DNA of 54,942 nt from CAYMUL01 sp964393605 (GCA_964393605.1 CAYMUL010000023.1:1-54942); one strand, 5' to 3'. Shown: positions 26,628 to 35,629, counted from the first letter of the stretch. The notes: generated from the letters alone by a model not told the origin. Translations and numbers: made by a program.

Positions 26628-26956
26628 TAATTCCCGATAGAGGAGATATTGTTTGGTTAAGCTTCGATCCACAATCCGGTCGCGAACAATCGGGGAGAAG
26701 GCCTGCATTAGTTATATCACCACTTGAGTACAACCGTAAAACCGAATTGGCTATAATTTGTCCCATAACTAGCCAGGTAAAAGGTTATCCATTTGAAGTG
26801 AAGATTCCTGATAACATAGAGATCAGCGGAGTAATATTATCGGATCAAATTAAAAGTCTCGATTGGAAAACAAGAAAAGCTGAATTGATTTGTAAGTTAC
26901 CGAAAGAAGCATTGCAGGAAACAATAAACAAAATCAATGCGTTATTGAATCTATAA
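26615..26956 (+). CDS. mazF: MazF-family endoribonuclease toxin
   Basis: A 113-residue mRNA interferase. The PemK/MazF fold begins PDRGDIVWLSFDPQSGREQSG and RRPALVIS, includes the active-site T in CPITSQ, and the strand GVILSDQIKSLDW. It cleaves mRNA at short sequences when the antitoxin is degraded. GTG start within the mazE coding region. The pair sits between two inverted MITE-like elements and between two identical 16-bp TTCCGTTGGCTTTAGC sequences (26241-26256, 27001-27016). Confidence 0.93.
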   Translation: MAKIIIPDRGDIVWLSFDPQSGREQSGRRPALVISPLEYNRKTELAIICPITSQVKGYPFEVKIPDNIEISGVILSDQIKSLDWKTRKAELICKLPKEALQETINKINALLNL

Positions 26957-27213
26957 TTTAGAGTAACATTTCACAAAACGGAATTACATGTTTTACATTA
27001 TTCCGTTGGCTTTAGCGACTGTGAAATTATTATCTGCGCAAATCAGTCGCATCAGTGAGCCATTAATTTCTTGTTCAACCGCAACAACATCGGGACTCAA
27101 CCGATTATTCATTTTTAATTTGTAATTTTTAATTAACCTCTTTCCCTGTTAACGATTTTAAGTTCTCCCAAAAAATATTCTTTCTTTCATCATCTTAACA
27201 AAAAAAATTTTAG

Positions 27214-27221
27214 TAATTTTG
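27214..27221 (+). promoter_or_regulatory. Possible -7 box of the aconitase gene
   Basis: TAATTTTG fits TAnnTTTG and lies 30 bp before the ATG; the sequence after it (GCACACCAATG) parallels the verified-looking promoter at 46408-46415. No TTG is found at the expected -33 distance. A Shine-Dalgarno AGAGG (27241-27245) precedes the ATG. The gap 26957-27251 otherwise shows only a 16-bp repeat copy and an AT-rich TTTTTAATTTGTAATTTTTA tract. Confidence 0.4.
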
Positions 27222-27251
27222 CACACCAATGAAAATTAAAAGAGGAAATTC

Positions 27252-29516
27252 ATGACTGCCAACATCGATATGATTCAAAAATTATATTCTAAATTAAGCG
27301 ATAAGATTACTACTGCAAGAAATCTTATCGGCAAGCCGCTTACGTACACCGAAAAAATTCTTTACGCGCATTTGTGGGAAAACCCGAAAGCAATTTATCA
27401 GCGCGGAAAAGACTTTGCAGACTTCGCACCGGACAGAGTTGCAATGCAAGATGCAACCGCGCAAATGGCTCTGCTTCAGTTTATGTCTGCCGGACGAAAA
27501 ACTACTGCAGTTCCTTCAACCGTGCATTGCGATCATTTAATACAGGCACAGGTTGGCGCAGTTGAAGACCTCGCTCGCGCAAATACGGAGAACCGGGAAG
27601 TTTATGATTTCCTCGAAAGCGTTTCGCGTAAATATGGAATCGGATTTTGGAAACCCGGCGCAGGAATTATTCATCAAGTTGTTTTAGAAAATTATGCTTT
27701 CCCCGGTGGAATGATGATTGGAACGGATTCTCACACACCAAATGCAGGCGGACTCGGAATGATTGCAATTGGTGTTGGCGGTGCAGATGCAGTTGACGTT
27801 ATGGCCGGTATGCCGTGGGAATTAAAATTTCCTAAACTCATCGGCGTTCATTTGAAAGGAAAACTTTCCGGCTGGACTTCACCCAAAGATGTAATTTTAA
27901 AAGTTGCGGGAATCCTTACCGTTAAAGGAGGAACGGGGGCTATCGTTCAATATTTTGGCGAAGGTGCGCAATCAATTTCTTGTACAGGTAAAGGAACAAT
28001 TTGTAACATGGGTGCAGAGATTGGTGCAACGACTTCTGTATTTGCTTTCGATGAAAGTATGTCGCGTTACTTAAATGCAACCGGCAGAAATGATGTTGCC
28101 GAATTAGCTGAGAAGTATAAAAATCTTCTGTGCGATGATCCCGAGATTGCTCAAAATCCTTCCGAATATTTTGATCAGGTAATTGAAATTGATTTATCAA
28201 AACTTGAACCGCACATCAACGGACCATTCACGCCTGACCTCGCATGGCCTCTTTCAAAAATGAAAGAAGCGGTGAAAGAAAAAAATTATCCCGACAAACT
28301 CAGCGTTGCATTAATCGGCAGTTGCACTAATTCGAGTTATGAAGATATCGATCGTTCTGCAAGCATTGCAAAACAAGCTCTTGCAAAAGGGTTGAAAGCA
28401 AAATCGCAATTCACAATTACGCCCGGCTCCGAACAGGTGCGCGCAACTATAGAACGGGACGGACAACTAAAACTTCTTGAAGATGTCGGAGGTGTAATTC
28501 TCGCAAACGCTTGCGGTCCTTGCATCGGAATGTGGAAACGAATGGATATTAAAACCGGAGAGAAAAACACAATCGTTACTTCATTCAACAGAAATTTTGC
28601 AAAAAGAAATGACGGCAACCCCGAAACACTTGCATTCGTTGCAAGTCCCGAAATTACAACTGCACTTGCAATCGCAGGTTCCATTTCATTCAATCCAATG
28701 ACGGATATGCTGACAAATGAGTTCGGCGAAAAAGTAAAACTTGAAGAACCATCCGGTGCGGAACTTCCTGCAAAAGGATTTGATGCAGGGGAAAGCGGTT
28801 ATATCGCTCCTTCATCCGACGGTGCAAGCATTGATGTAAAAGTTGATCCGAAGAGTGATCGGCTACAATTGCTTCAACCATTTTCCGCATGGACGGGGAA
28901 AGATATTGAAGATGTTGTTGTACTATTAAAAGCAAAAGGAAAGTGTACAACGGATCATATTTCAATGGCGGGTCCGTGGTTGAAGTATCGCGGTCATCTC
29001 GATAATATTTCAAACAATATGTTTCTCGGTGCGATAAATGCATTCACAGGAGATGCGGGAAAGACGAAAAATATTTTTACCGGCGAATACAAAACCATTC
29101 CCGAAGTTGCGCGCGATTATAAAGCGAAGAATACCGGTTGGGTTGTTATCGGCGATGAAAATTACGGCGAAGGTTCAAGCAGAGAACATGCCGCAATGGA
29201 GCCGCGATTTCTCGGCGGGCGCGCTATCATCGTAAAAAGTTTTGCGCGTATTCATGAAACGAATTTAAAGAAGCAAGGAATGTTGCCTCTTACTTTTGCA
29301 AACCCGAATGACTACGATAAAATCCAGCAGGATGATAAACTTGGCATATTCGGATTGACGGAGTTTGCAGTTGGAAGACCGGTTGTTTTGGTTGCAAAAC
29401 ATAAAGACGGAAGCGTCGATGAAATTCTTTTAAATCAATCATTTAACGAAAATCAGTTTGAGTGGTTCAAAGCCGGAAGCGCACTGAACCTAATTGCAAA
29501 GCAACAGAAAAGTTAA
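27252..29516 (+). CDS. acn: Aconitate hydratase (mitochondrial type)
   Basis: A 754-residue [4Fe-4S] enzyme that interconverts citrate and isocitrate in the TCA cycle. The three cluster cysteines are C358 (GSCTNSS), C421 and C424 (ANACGPCIG), the same numbering as mammalian mitochondrial aconitase. Other landmarks: VPSTVHCDHLIQAQ, GTDSHTPNAGGLG, DHISMAGPW, and the swivelling-domain active-site loop GDENYGEGSSREHAA. Length and order of domains are those of the mitochondrial-like family widespread in Bacteroidota. The gene is monocistronic, with a MITE-like copy 21 bp after its stop. Confidence 0.96.
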   Translation: MTANIDMIQKLYSKLSDKITTARNLIGKPLTYTEKILYAHLWENPKAIYQRGKDFADFAPDRVAMQDATAQMALLQFMSAGRKTTAVPSTVHCDHLIQAQVGAVEDLARANTENREVYDFLESVSRKYGIGFWKPGAGIIHQVVLENYAFPGGMMIGTDSHTPNAGGLGMIAIGVGGADAVDVMAGMPWELKFPKLIGVHLKGKLSGWTSPKDVILKVAGILTVKGGTGAIVQYFGEGAQSISCTGKGTICNMGAEIGATTSVFAFDESMSRYLNATGRNDVAELAEKYKNLLCDDPEIAQNPSEYFDQVIEIDLSKLEPHINGPFTPDLAWPLSKMKEAVKEKNYPDKLSVALIGSCTNSSYEDIDRSASIAKQALAKGLKAKSQFTITPGSEQVRATIERDGQLKLLEDVGGVILANACGPCIGMWKRMDIKTGEKNTIVTSFNRNFAKRNDGNPETLAFVASPEITTALAIAGSISFNPMTDMLTNEFGEKVKLEEPSGAELPAKGFDAGESGYIAPSSDGASIDVKVDPKSDRLQLLQPFSAWTGKDIEDVVVLLKAKGKCTTDHISMAGPWLKYRGHLDNISNNMFLGAINAFTGDAGKTKNIFTGEYKTIPEVARDYKAKNTGWVVIGDENYGEGSSREHAAMEPRFLGGRAIIVKSFARIHETNLKKQGMLPLTFANPNDYDKIQQDDKLGIFGLTEFAVGRPVVLVAKHKDGSVDEILLNQSFNENQFEWFKAGSALNLIAKQQKS

Positions 29517-29537
29517 AGTTGTTTTTTTTGTTTAGAT

Positions 29538-29726
29538 GAGTTTACTATAATAAGGTAGGAAACGGTTGAAACCGTTAAACTATTCAGAAAGCATTTCCTT
29601 TAACCAACGGCTTAAGCCGTTGGTTAATAATAACTTAAAAAACTGCGAACCGTTTCACCTGTCCCCTTGGGAACGGTTTAATATTCTTTTCCAATTTTAG
29701 ATTAATGACCTTTTTAGTGCGAACTC
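29538..29726 (-). mobile_element. MITE-like palindromic element, copy 2 (inverted)
   Basis: Read on the minus strand this 189-bp stretch repeats 25877-26064 almost throughout: GAGTTCGC end, the AAACCGTTCCC ... AAACGGTT hairpin, the perfect CCAACGGCTTAAGCCGTTGG palindrome, and the AACGGTTTCAACCGTT hairpin. It lies between the convergent aconitase and phosphate transporter genes, where it can work as a bidirectional terminator. The two copies enclose 3.5 kb (mazEF and acn) as a large inverted repeat. Confidence 0.8.
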
Positions 29727-29774
29727 TTAGATTTTTATCGGAAAGATTTTCTTCGCGAAAATCTTAAAAGTAAT

Positions 29775-30749
29775 TTATCCGATGACGAGATAAGTTACGA
29801 ACGCGATAATTGCCGAGAGAGGAATTGTAAGAATCCATGCCCACAAAATATTTTTTGCAACTCCCCATCTCACGGCGGAAAGACTTTTAACCACACCCAC
29901 TCCGATAATAGAACCTGTAACAGTATGAGTCGTGCTGACAGGAATTCCAAACATTGTTGCGGTAATTATAGTTAAGCCTGCGGAAGTCTCCGCGCTGAAG
30001 CCGCCGAACGGAGTAAGTTTTGTTACGCGCATTCCAAGCGTGCGAATCACTTTCCATCCGCCAATTAATGTGCCGAGTGCAATTACCGTGTAGCTTAAAA
30101 CCACAACCCAATATGGAACGTAAAAAGTCGGTATCAATGCATTCGTGTACAATGCCAATGCGATTATGCCCATAGTTTTTTGTGCATCATTTGCGCCGTG
30201 GCTTAAACTGTAAATTGCCGAGGATACCAATTGCAACTTTCTAAAATATTTATCTACTTTGTGAGGATTTTTATATCGCACTACCCAGATTGTAATCACA
30301 GAAAATATTTGCGCAAAAATAAAACCCATAAGCGGCGCAATAAAAATGAACAACAAAACTTTTGTGTATCCCGAAAGAATTAATGCAGTGAAACCGGCTT
30401 TTGCAACAGCCGCGCCGCCGTATCCTCCGATGATTGAATGAGAAACACTAATCGGCAACCCGAAATGCGTTGCAACTGCAGTTAATACAATCGCGCCGAC
30501 TAATCCCGAAAAGATTACATAATTATCAACAATGTTAACATCGACAATACCTTTACCAATTGTGTTAGCAACATGCACGCCAAATAGAAATGCGGCGGCA
30601 AAATTAAAGAGCGCCGCCCACGCAACAGCTTGAATAGGAGTTAATACTCTTGTAGAAACAATTGTTGCAATCGAATTTGCGGCGTCATTCATGCCGTTGT
30701 AAAAATCAAACACGAGCGCGAGCGCTATTATTGCAATTGCCGCTTCCAT
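29775..30749 (-). CDS. pit: Inorganic phosphate transporter, PiT family
   Basis: A 324-residue inner-membrane phosphate symporter with about ten helices. Both PiT repeats are visible: FYNGMNDAANSIATIVSTRVL near the N-terminus and SHGANDAQKTMGIIAL in the middle. GLPISVSHSIIGG and GIPVSTTHTVTGSIIG are the paired re-entrant segments. It is 37 bp downstream of a DUF47 gene, its usual partner. Confidence 0.94.
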   Translation of the reverse strand: MEAAIAIIALALVFDFYNGMNDAANSIATIVSTRVLTPIQAVAWAALFNFAAAFLFGVHVANTIGKGIVDVNIVDNYVIFSGLVGAIVLTAVATHFGLPISVSHSIIGGYGGAAVAKAGFTALILSGYTKVLLFIFIAPLMGFIFAQIFSVITIWVVRYKNPHKVDKYFRKLQLVSSAIYSLSHGANDAQKTMGIIALALYTNALIPTFYVPYWVVVLSYTVIALGTLIGGWKVIRTLGMRVTKLTPFGGFSAETSAGLTIITATMFGIPVSTTHTVTGSIIGVGVVKSLSAVRWGVAKNILWAWILTIPLSAIIAFVTYLVIG

Positions 30750-30786
30750 CTATCTCGACACTTCAGAAAATTTTCGACAAATAGTT

Positions 30787-31398
30787 TTATGCATTCTTAA
30801 TGAAAATTGTAAGAATCACATTTGCGGCAGATTGACACTTATCCGATGCTTCTTCGAGAAGGTCAAGAATTTCTTTTGTTTTGATCAAAGTGATTGCGTC
30901 TTTCTCCTCGGCGAAAAGTTCTTTCATTGCTTGTTGAAAGATTTTATCGGCTTCGGTTTCAAGATCTTTAACCGCTTTACATTCATTGACACTACGTACT
31001 TTTAAATCATTGATTGCTATTTCAAGTTCTTTAATCTGACTTAAAACAATTGCACTGAGTTTGTCGGTATATTTAATTTTATGATTGATGGCGAAAGTTT
31101 CAATGCGAACTACAACTCCGAAAAGTATATCGCTTATGTCATCAAGTTTTTTTATGAGGGAAAAAATATCTTCACGATCGAATGGAGTTATGTAGGATTT
31201 ATTTAATCTTTTAACGACTTTGCTCGTAACTTCATCGCAGCGGTTTTCAAGCGGTTTGATCTTTAGAAAAATCTCCTCATCAAACACATCTTCAGCAAAT
31301 AGCCTGTGGGTGAGTTGTGCCATTTGCGAAATATGGTTGATCATTTCTCTAAAGTCATCAAAATATTTTTCTTCTTTCGGAAGTAATGCTTTGATCAT
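30787..31398 (-). CDS. DUF47 family protein (PhoU-like), partner of Pit
   Basis: A 203-residue all-helical cytoplasmic protein of the DUF47/TIGR00153 family, distantly related to PhoU. Recognisable blocks: MIKALLPKEEKYFDDF, CDEVTSKVVKRLNKSYITPFDREDI, and LDDISDILF. These contain the E..D..D acidic metal-binding pattern of PhoU-like proteins. DUF47-Pit gene pairs are common; DUF47 is thought to control Pit activity or phosphate sensing. A gap of 37 bp to pit indicates an operon. Confidence 0.92.
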   Translation of the reverse strand: MIKALLPKEEKYFDDFREMINHISQMAQLTHRLFAEDVFDEEIFLKIKPLENRCDEVTSKVVKRLNKSYITPFDREDIFSLIKKLDDISDILFGVVVRIETFAINHKIKYTDKLSAIVLSQIKELEIAINDLKVRSVNECKAVKDLETEADKIFQQAMKELFAEEKDAITLIKTKEILDLLEEASDKCQSAANVILTIFIKNA

Positions 31399-31494
31399 TG
31401 TATCTCTTCTTTGCTTTTAAAATTTACGCTGTTAATTAAAGGAAAAAGCACACTATAACAAAGTAAAGATTTAAACTTTGCAAAAATCTTTCTT

Positions 31495-33093
31495 TTATTT
31501 TGTCAGCAACATTTTTCTCGTTTGTGTATATTCACCTGCACGAAGCCGGTAGAAATAAACACCGCTTGGCAATTGATAATTGAATCCCGATGCATCGGGA
31601 GATAATTTATAATTATAGAAACCAGCTTCTTTGAACTCGTTATCAATCAACGTTGCAACTTCATTTCCAAGCACATCAAATATTTTTAAAGAAACATTGC
31701 TGGACGCAGAAAGCCGATAGCTGATTACCGTACTCGGATTAAATGGATTGGGATAATTTTGATGAAGCGTAAAATCTTTAAAAGTTAAGGTTGAATTATT
31801 TTTAATGTTTGTCGCAATCGGTAAAACAAATTCTTGATTACAAAAAGTAAGCGTAACTACGCTTGCAGATTGCTCATGCACACTTACCCAAAATAGCGAA
31901 CCTTTTTCTCCATCGGGATGAATGATAACATTCGAATTTAATTCATAATTGCTTGTATCCGACGGCGATGAAATTGTTTCCGGACCCAGCGCAAACTGCG
32001 GCGTTCCGGTTGCATTGGTGATTGAAGCGGATGCAACTCTGTGTTCCCATTTATCAAAATATCTACCGTCGGTTCTTTCCCATGATATTACAAGGCGATC
32101 GGGAAATGAATTGCAGATGTCAATATTTGGCAGCCAACCTTTACCCACCTTTCCTAGCTCATCGGTTGATAAATCCATTAGTTCAAAATTCTCCGCCCCG
32201 GCTAACATTCTTGCCGCCATGATATTGGAAGAATTTCCTATCAATGGTTTATGAAAAACAACATAAAAATTTCCGTTTGAAATTGCAACACACGGATCGC
32301 CTCCAAGCGTTGGACCTGTATCGAGTAAATTTTTTGCCGCTCCCCAGGTTTCACCGCCATCGGTTGAGATTGCGAATACCAATCTTGCTTTTGGAATTGC
32401 AACAGTCCAATCTTCCTCCCAAACAACTATTACAACATTAGAATCTGCCGCAATGGTTAGATCGGAACTTTTTTCCCATGTTCCAAGATTAGAGCGAAGT
32501 GGACTTATTACCGATTGTTCGAAGGAGTTATAAACTCTCGCTTCAATATCGCTTCCCGCTCCACCAATTGTAAAGCCAAACAACGGATTGAAATTTGTGT
32601 CCGGTAAAATCATCGTAGGATATTTTGGCATTCCCGGAAGTGAATCTTGTGGGAGTGATGATAAAGTGGAAACTTCCCAATCAAAATTTCCGGACGCACC
32701 CGAGGGCGTTCCTTTAGCATAGACTAACCTGGCATTGGAATCATCGATCTCAATCCAGCCTGCATGTAATTTTCCTTTGAGCCAGAAAATTGAAGGAGAT
32801 TTTAATGACGAGCCCGAAGTTGCATCAAAAATCAGATCGTCATTCCAATTACCATTCAATTTAGTTTTTAAGTGCATATCTCCCGCTTGATCGGTATGAA
32901 TAAAATAAATTCTGTTCGAATCGTCGATAGTAACATAGTGAGTATTATTCACCGCAGTATGCAGATAAGCTTTGTAATCACTATCGGAAATGATTGAATA
33001 AACCGTGTCAATCGTTTGTGCCAATGAAACAGGCGTATTTACTACTCCAAACGTGGGTAGATAAAAAATTGATATGTAAAATTTTGCCTTCAT
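31495..33093 (-). CDS. Secreted sialidase-like (BNR repeat) protein with T9SS sorting domain
   Basis: A 532-residue secreted protein. The start is taken at ATG 33093 (MKAKFYISIFY), preceded at the right distance by AAGGAG; an ATG 15 bases upstream at 33108 lies before that site. The middle is a beta-propeller-like region with an Asp-box, STDGGETWG, and repeated strand motifs such as GKLHAGWIEIDD and NVVIVVWEEDW, as in sialidase or BNR-repeat proteins. The usual sialidase catalytic Arg triad is not evident, so an enzymatic role is doubtful. The end is a T9SS domain (NYPNPFNPSTVISYRL ... KMLLTK) whose second loop contains the repeat at 31571-31616. Confidence 0.8.
   Translation of the reverse strand: MKAKFYISIFYLPTFGVVNTPVSLAQTIDTVYSIISDSDYKAYLHTAVNNTHYVTIDDSNRIYFIHTDQAGDMHLKTKLNGNWNDDLIFDATSGSSLKSPSIFWLKGKLHAGWIEIDDSNARLVYAKGTPSGASGNFDWEVSTLSSLPQDSLPGMPKYPTMILPDTNFNPLFGFTIGGAGSDIEARVYNSFEQSVISPLRSNLGTWEKSSDLTIAADSNVVIVVWEEDWTVAIPKARLVFAISTDGGETWGAAKNLLDTGPTLGGDPCVAISNGNFYVVFHKPLIGNSSNIMAARMLAGAENFELMDLSTDELGKVGKGWLPNIDICNSFPDRLVISWERTDGRYFDKWEHRVASASITNATGTPQFALGPETISSPSDTSNYELNSNVIIHPDGEKGSLFWVSVHEQSASVVTLTFCNQEFVLPIATNIKNNSTLTFKDFTLHQNYPNPFNPSTVISYRLSASSNVSLKIFDVLGNEVATLIDNEFKEAGFYNYKLSPDASGFNYQLPSGVYFYRLRAGEYTQTRKMLLTK
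31571..31616 (-). repeat. TCCCGATGCATCGGGA palindrome inside a T9SS domain
   Basis: The perfect 16-bp palindrome TCCCGATGCATCGGGA, flanked by AATT-rich sequence, is translated here in frame as SPDASGFN before QLPSGVYFY. The same palindrome class (TCCCGATGAATCGGGA, TCCCGATTAATCGGGA) occurs outside genes at 45226, 45401 and 45631. Confidence 0.7.
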
Positions 33094-33313
33094 CTTCAAC
33101 TCCTTCATTTAAGTTATTCGTAATTTGTAGTACACCGAATATGACGCAACATTATCAATACCATTTTTGTGCGTCGATTCATGAACTAAGACAGAAAGCA
33201 ATATCTTAAAGTTTAATAATTTTTAATTGATATGCTTTGCATCAAAGAAGTGATGTTGAGAATCATTTCTACAAATTACATGTCAATCTAAAGTAGAAAG
33301 TTGATGAAGCTAA

Positions 33314-34636
33314 TTATTTTAAAAATACCATCTTCCTAGTTTGAACAAAACGACCGGCAGAGAGTTTGTACAAATATACACCTGAAGGTAATTGAGAATT
33401 AATCTCATGTGCATCGGGGGAGAATTGAAAATTGTGTGTTCCCGCTTCTTTCCATTCGTTATCAATCAACGTTGCAACTTCATTTCCAAGCATATCAAAT
33501 ATTTTTAAAGAAACATTGCCGGACGCTGAAAGCTGATAACTGATTATTGTAGTCGGATTAAATGGATTGGGATAATTTTGATGAAGCGTAAAATCTTCAG
33601 GTATTTTTTCTGTTCGCTCATCGATGTTTGTTACGTTTAGCTTTGTTGCAAGTGAAGCTATCGCCACTAAATTTAATTGTGTAACTTTTGAAACAAGCGA
33701 CATATTTAAAGTAGCGAACGAATCTCCCGTTGTATGATAAAAAGGATTCGCCTGATACCATGCGGTAGTTGTCCACGGTGGTGCATTTTCAATTATCAAA
33801 ATTGCATTGTAGCCGTTCTCCCAAAACGATGCGTGGTCGCTGTAAGTTGCTTCGGGAAATGGAGGATTGTTCATGGTTAAATTCAAATTAAAAATATTTC
33901 GTGCCTGCAAAACTTTTTGTCCGAACAATTGAGAAGCACTGTTGGAAACAATTGTTGTGTAATCGTAGTTGTTGTTGTACCCGATCATATCGAGTGAAAT
34001 CATGCCTTGAATTATTTCGCCTGCCGCAACTGCTTTTTGCGCGTGAACAATAGAACCCCAATGATGTCCGGGATAAACAATTCCATATTCTTCTGCGGCG
34101 AAGGCAATTAATTTTATAGTATGAAACGGTTTAAAGTGAGAAGAAGAATCAGAAAACAATCTGGCAATTTCGAGAAGGGCGGCAACGCCGGTTGCGTTGT
34201 CATCTGCGCCTTTTGCATGCATTGTGTTCCATTGTTGATTCCAAACAGTAGAGCCCATTCTACTGCCGGAACAATCATAGTGCGCACCAATTATGTAGCT
34301 GCCGGAAGCAGTATCTTTTCCTTTGATTGTCGCAACTACATTATAAAGTTTTATAGTATCGTAAGGCGAGGTTGCGCCGGTGATTAAAAAAGTATCGAGT
34401 GTAACCTGCAAACCGTTCAGTGCTTCAAATTCTTTTTTGATGTAGTGAAAACCTGAATCGTTACCCGATGTAAAAGTAACGCGACTGTAATGTCCACCGG
34501 CGAATTCGAGTTGTTTAATGTGGCTAATTAATCGCGGAGTGGAGATGGAATCTTTCATTCGGTTGATGAGTTGAAAGAGAGAATCCTGCGCAAAACTATT
34601 TGATAAAAGGAGGAGAGAAAGTAATAATGTTTTCAT
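33314..34636 (-). CDS. Secreted M28 zinc aminopeptidase with T9SS sorting domain
   Basis: A 440-residue secreted metallopeptidase from ATG 34636 (MKTLLLSLLLLSNSFAQ, signal peptide); an in-frame upstream ATG at 34654 adds six residues without a benefit. All M28 di-zinc ligands are present: H119 with D121 (GAHYD), D145 or D146 (GADDNATG), E182/E183 (FAAEEYG), D216 (SLDMIGY), and H268 (YSDHASF). It would remove N-terminal amino acids from peptides outside the cell. The C-terminus is a T9SS domain (NYPNPFNPTTIISYQL ... KMVFLK) with a repeat-derived loop at 33390-33434. The adjacent 33094-33313 gap contains no gene. Confidence 0.93.
   Translation of the reverse strand: MKTLLLSLLLLSNSFAQDSLFQLINRMKDSISTPRLISHIKQLEFAGGHYSRVTFTSGNDSGFHYIKKEFEALNGLQVTLDTFLITGATSPYDTIKLYNVVATIKGKDTASGSYIIGAHYDCSGSRMGSTVWNQQWNTMHAKGADDNATGVAALLEIARLFSDSSSHFKPFHTIKLIAFAAEEYGIVYPGHHWGSIVHAQKAVAAGEIIQGMISLDMIGYNNNYDYTTIVSNSASQLFGQKVLQARNIFNLNLTMNNPPFPEATYSDHASFWENGYNAILIIENAPPWTTTAWYQANPFYHTTGDSFATLNMSLVSKVTQLNLVAIASLATKLNVTNIDERTEKIPEDFTLHQNYPNPFNPTTIISYQLSASGNVSLKIFDMLGNEVATLIDNEWKEAGTHNFQFSPDAHEINSQLPSGVYLYKLSAGRFVQTRKMVFLK
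33390..33434 (-). repeat. Degenerate GCATCGGGGGAGAATTG repeat inside the M28 sorting domain
   Basis: On the minus strand CAATTTTCAATTCTCCCCCG, then ATGCACATGAGATTAATTCTCAATT, is a decayed version of the CCCGATGCATCGGG/AATTCTC element seen at 31571 and 45226. It encodes FSPDAHEINSQL at the same loop position as in the two other T9SS domains. Confidence 0.55.
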
Positions 34637-34733
34637 GTTTAAAAATACGCCCATCTTGAATCTTTTAAAAGATTATTCTATTTTAGTGATGAGGTCTTCA
34701 AAAATAGGTAGTTCAACAATAGTAGGATTAAAA

Positions 34734-35567
34734 ATGAAAAAAATATTTTTAAGCACAGCGTTATTTTTTCTTTTTCTTTCGTGCAAAGAAGAAATTTCCG
34801 ATCCGATATTTAATCATTCATCGGTTACGGGATTTTTATATGAAAGCGTCGATACATTTGAACCGATAAAAAATGCAGTAATTACAATCGATAATCAAAC
34901 TGTAAAAACCGATGAAGCGGGACAATTTGTTTTTGAGAGAGTCATCGATAAAAAAATAAAGATCACGGCATTGCACAACCAATTTGGAAGGATTGATACT
35001 TCATTCTCTCTTCGCGGTGATGCTAAATTAAATTTGTATATGAAAAAAATTGTGCCTGACGAATTCCCGAATGAAATAGGATATACATGGTGGTTCAGCG
35101 GGTGGGATAGCATTAATCAAAATCCTTTTTCGGGTACCGTTAAAGTTTTTCCCGATACTTTTTTTGCCGCAACAAATATTCGACAAAAATATTGGCTGGC
35201 AAGTTCTGAACTTGAGAACTCGGAATTAATCGGACAGGTGAATGTGAAAAATGATACTGTCTATCTTTACGATGTGCCAATTATTATCTTCCCCTTAGAA
35301 AAAGAAAAGAAGTGGAGTTATTTCAAAAATTCGGGAACATATGAATTTGAAGTGATAGCAAAAAAGAAACTCACCGTACCTCTCGGAAGATTTGACAACG
35401 TTTGGGAAATTTATTTTTCGTTTAAAGATTTAGAAACCACAAAACACGTTTGGTTTTGGTTTGAACCGAAGATTGGTATCATTAAAGAATATTCTTTTTA
35501 TCGCGGATTTTTTGGAACATGGAGTTTAACGCGCGAACTTTCACAAATTTCTTTACAAAATAAATAG
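34734..35567 (+). CDS. Lipoprotein with carboxypeptidase-regulatory-like fold
   Basis: A 277-residue putative lipoprotein. The signal peptide ends in a lipobox, LFLSC, so Cys 17-18 would be lipidated. Residues 30-105 look like a small beta-sandwich of the CarboxypepD_reg-like type (SVTGFLYES ... PIKNAVITIDNQTVKTDEAGQFVFERV). The remainder (IGYTWWFSGWDS ... VPLGRFDNVWEIYFSF) is a beta-rich domain that I do not recognise. ATG 34734 was chosen because it starts the signal peptide. Divergent from the M28 gene. Downstream, six bases after its stop, is the displaced lpdA tail. Confidence 0.75.
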   Translation: MKKIFLSTALFFLFLSCKEEISDPIFNHSSVTGFLYESVDTFEPIKNAVITIDNQTVKTDEAGQFVFERVIDKKIKITALHNQFGRIDTSFSLRGDAKLNLYMKKIVPDEFPNEIGYTWWFSGWDSINQNPFSGTVKVFPDTFFAATNIRQKYWLASSELENSELIGQVNVKNDTVYLYDVPIIIFPLEKEKKWSYFKNSGTYEFEVIAKKKLTVPLGRFDNVWEIYFSFKDLETTKHVWFWFEPKIGIIKEYSFYRGFFGTWSLTRELSQISLQNK

Positions 35568-35572
35568 TGCAT

Positions 35573-35629
35573 CTACTTCTTCGGTCTATAGATATGCGTG
35601 CTGTGCCCGAAGAAAACTTCTGCGACATT
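35573..35629 (-). pseudogene. Displaced 3' end of an lpdA gene (left boundary of island)
   Basis: Bases 35575-35624 match 38299-38348 (the last codons of intact lpdA) at 48 of 50 positions, in the same orientation. On the minus strand the fragment reads AEVFFGHSTHIYRPKK then TAG, identical in protein to the intact gene's end; both base differences inside the shared frame are silent (ACG/ACA for Thr, ATC/ATT for Ile). Upstream of this (N-V versus E-A) homology ends. It looks like an attachment-site remnant from insertion of 35630-38296 at the lpdA 3' end. Confidence 0.8.
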
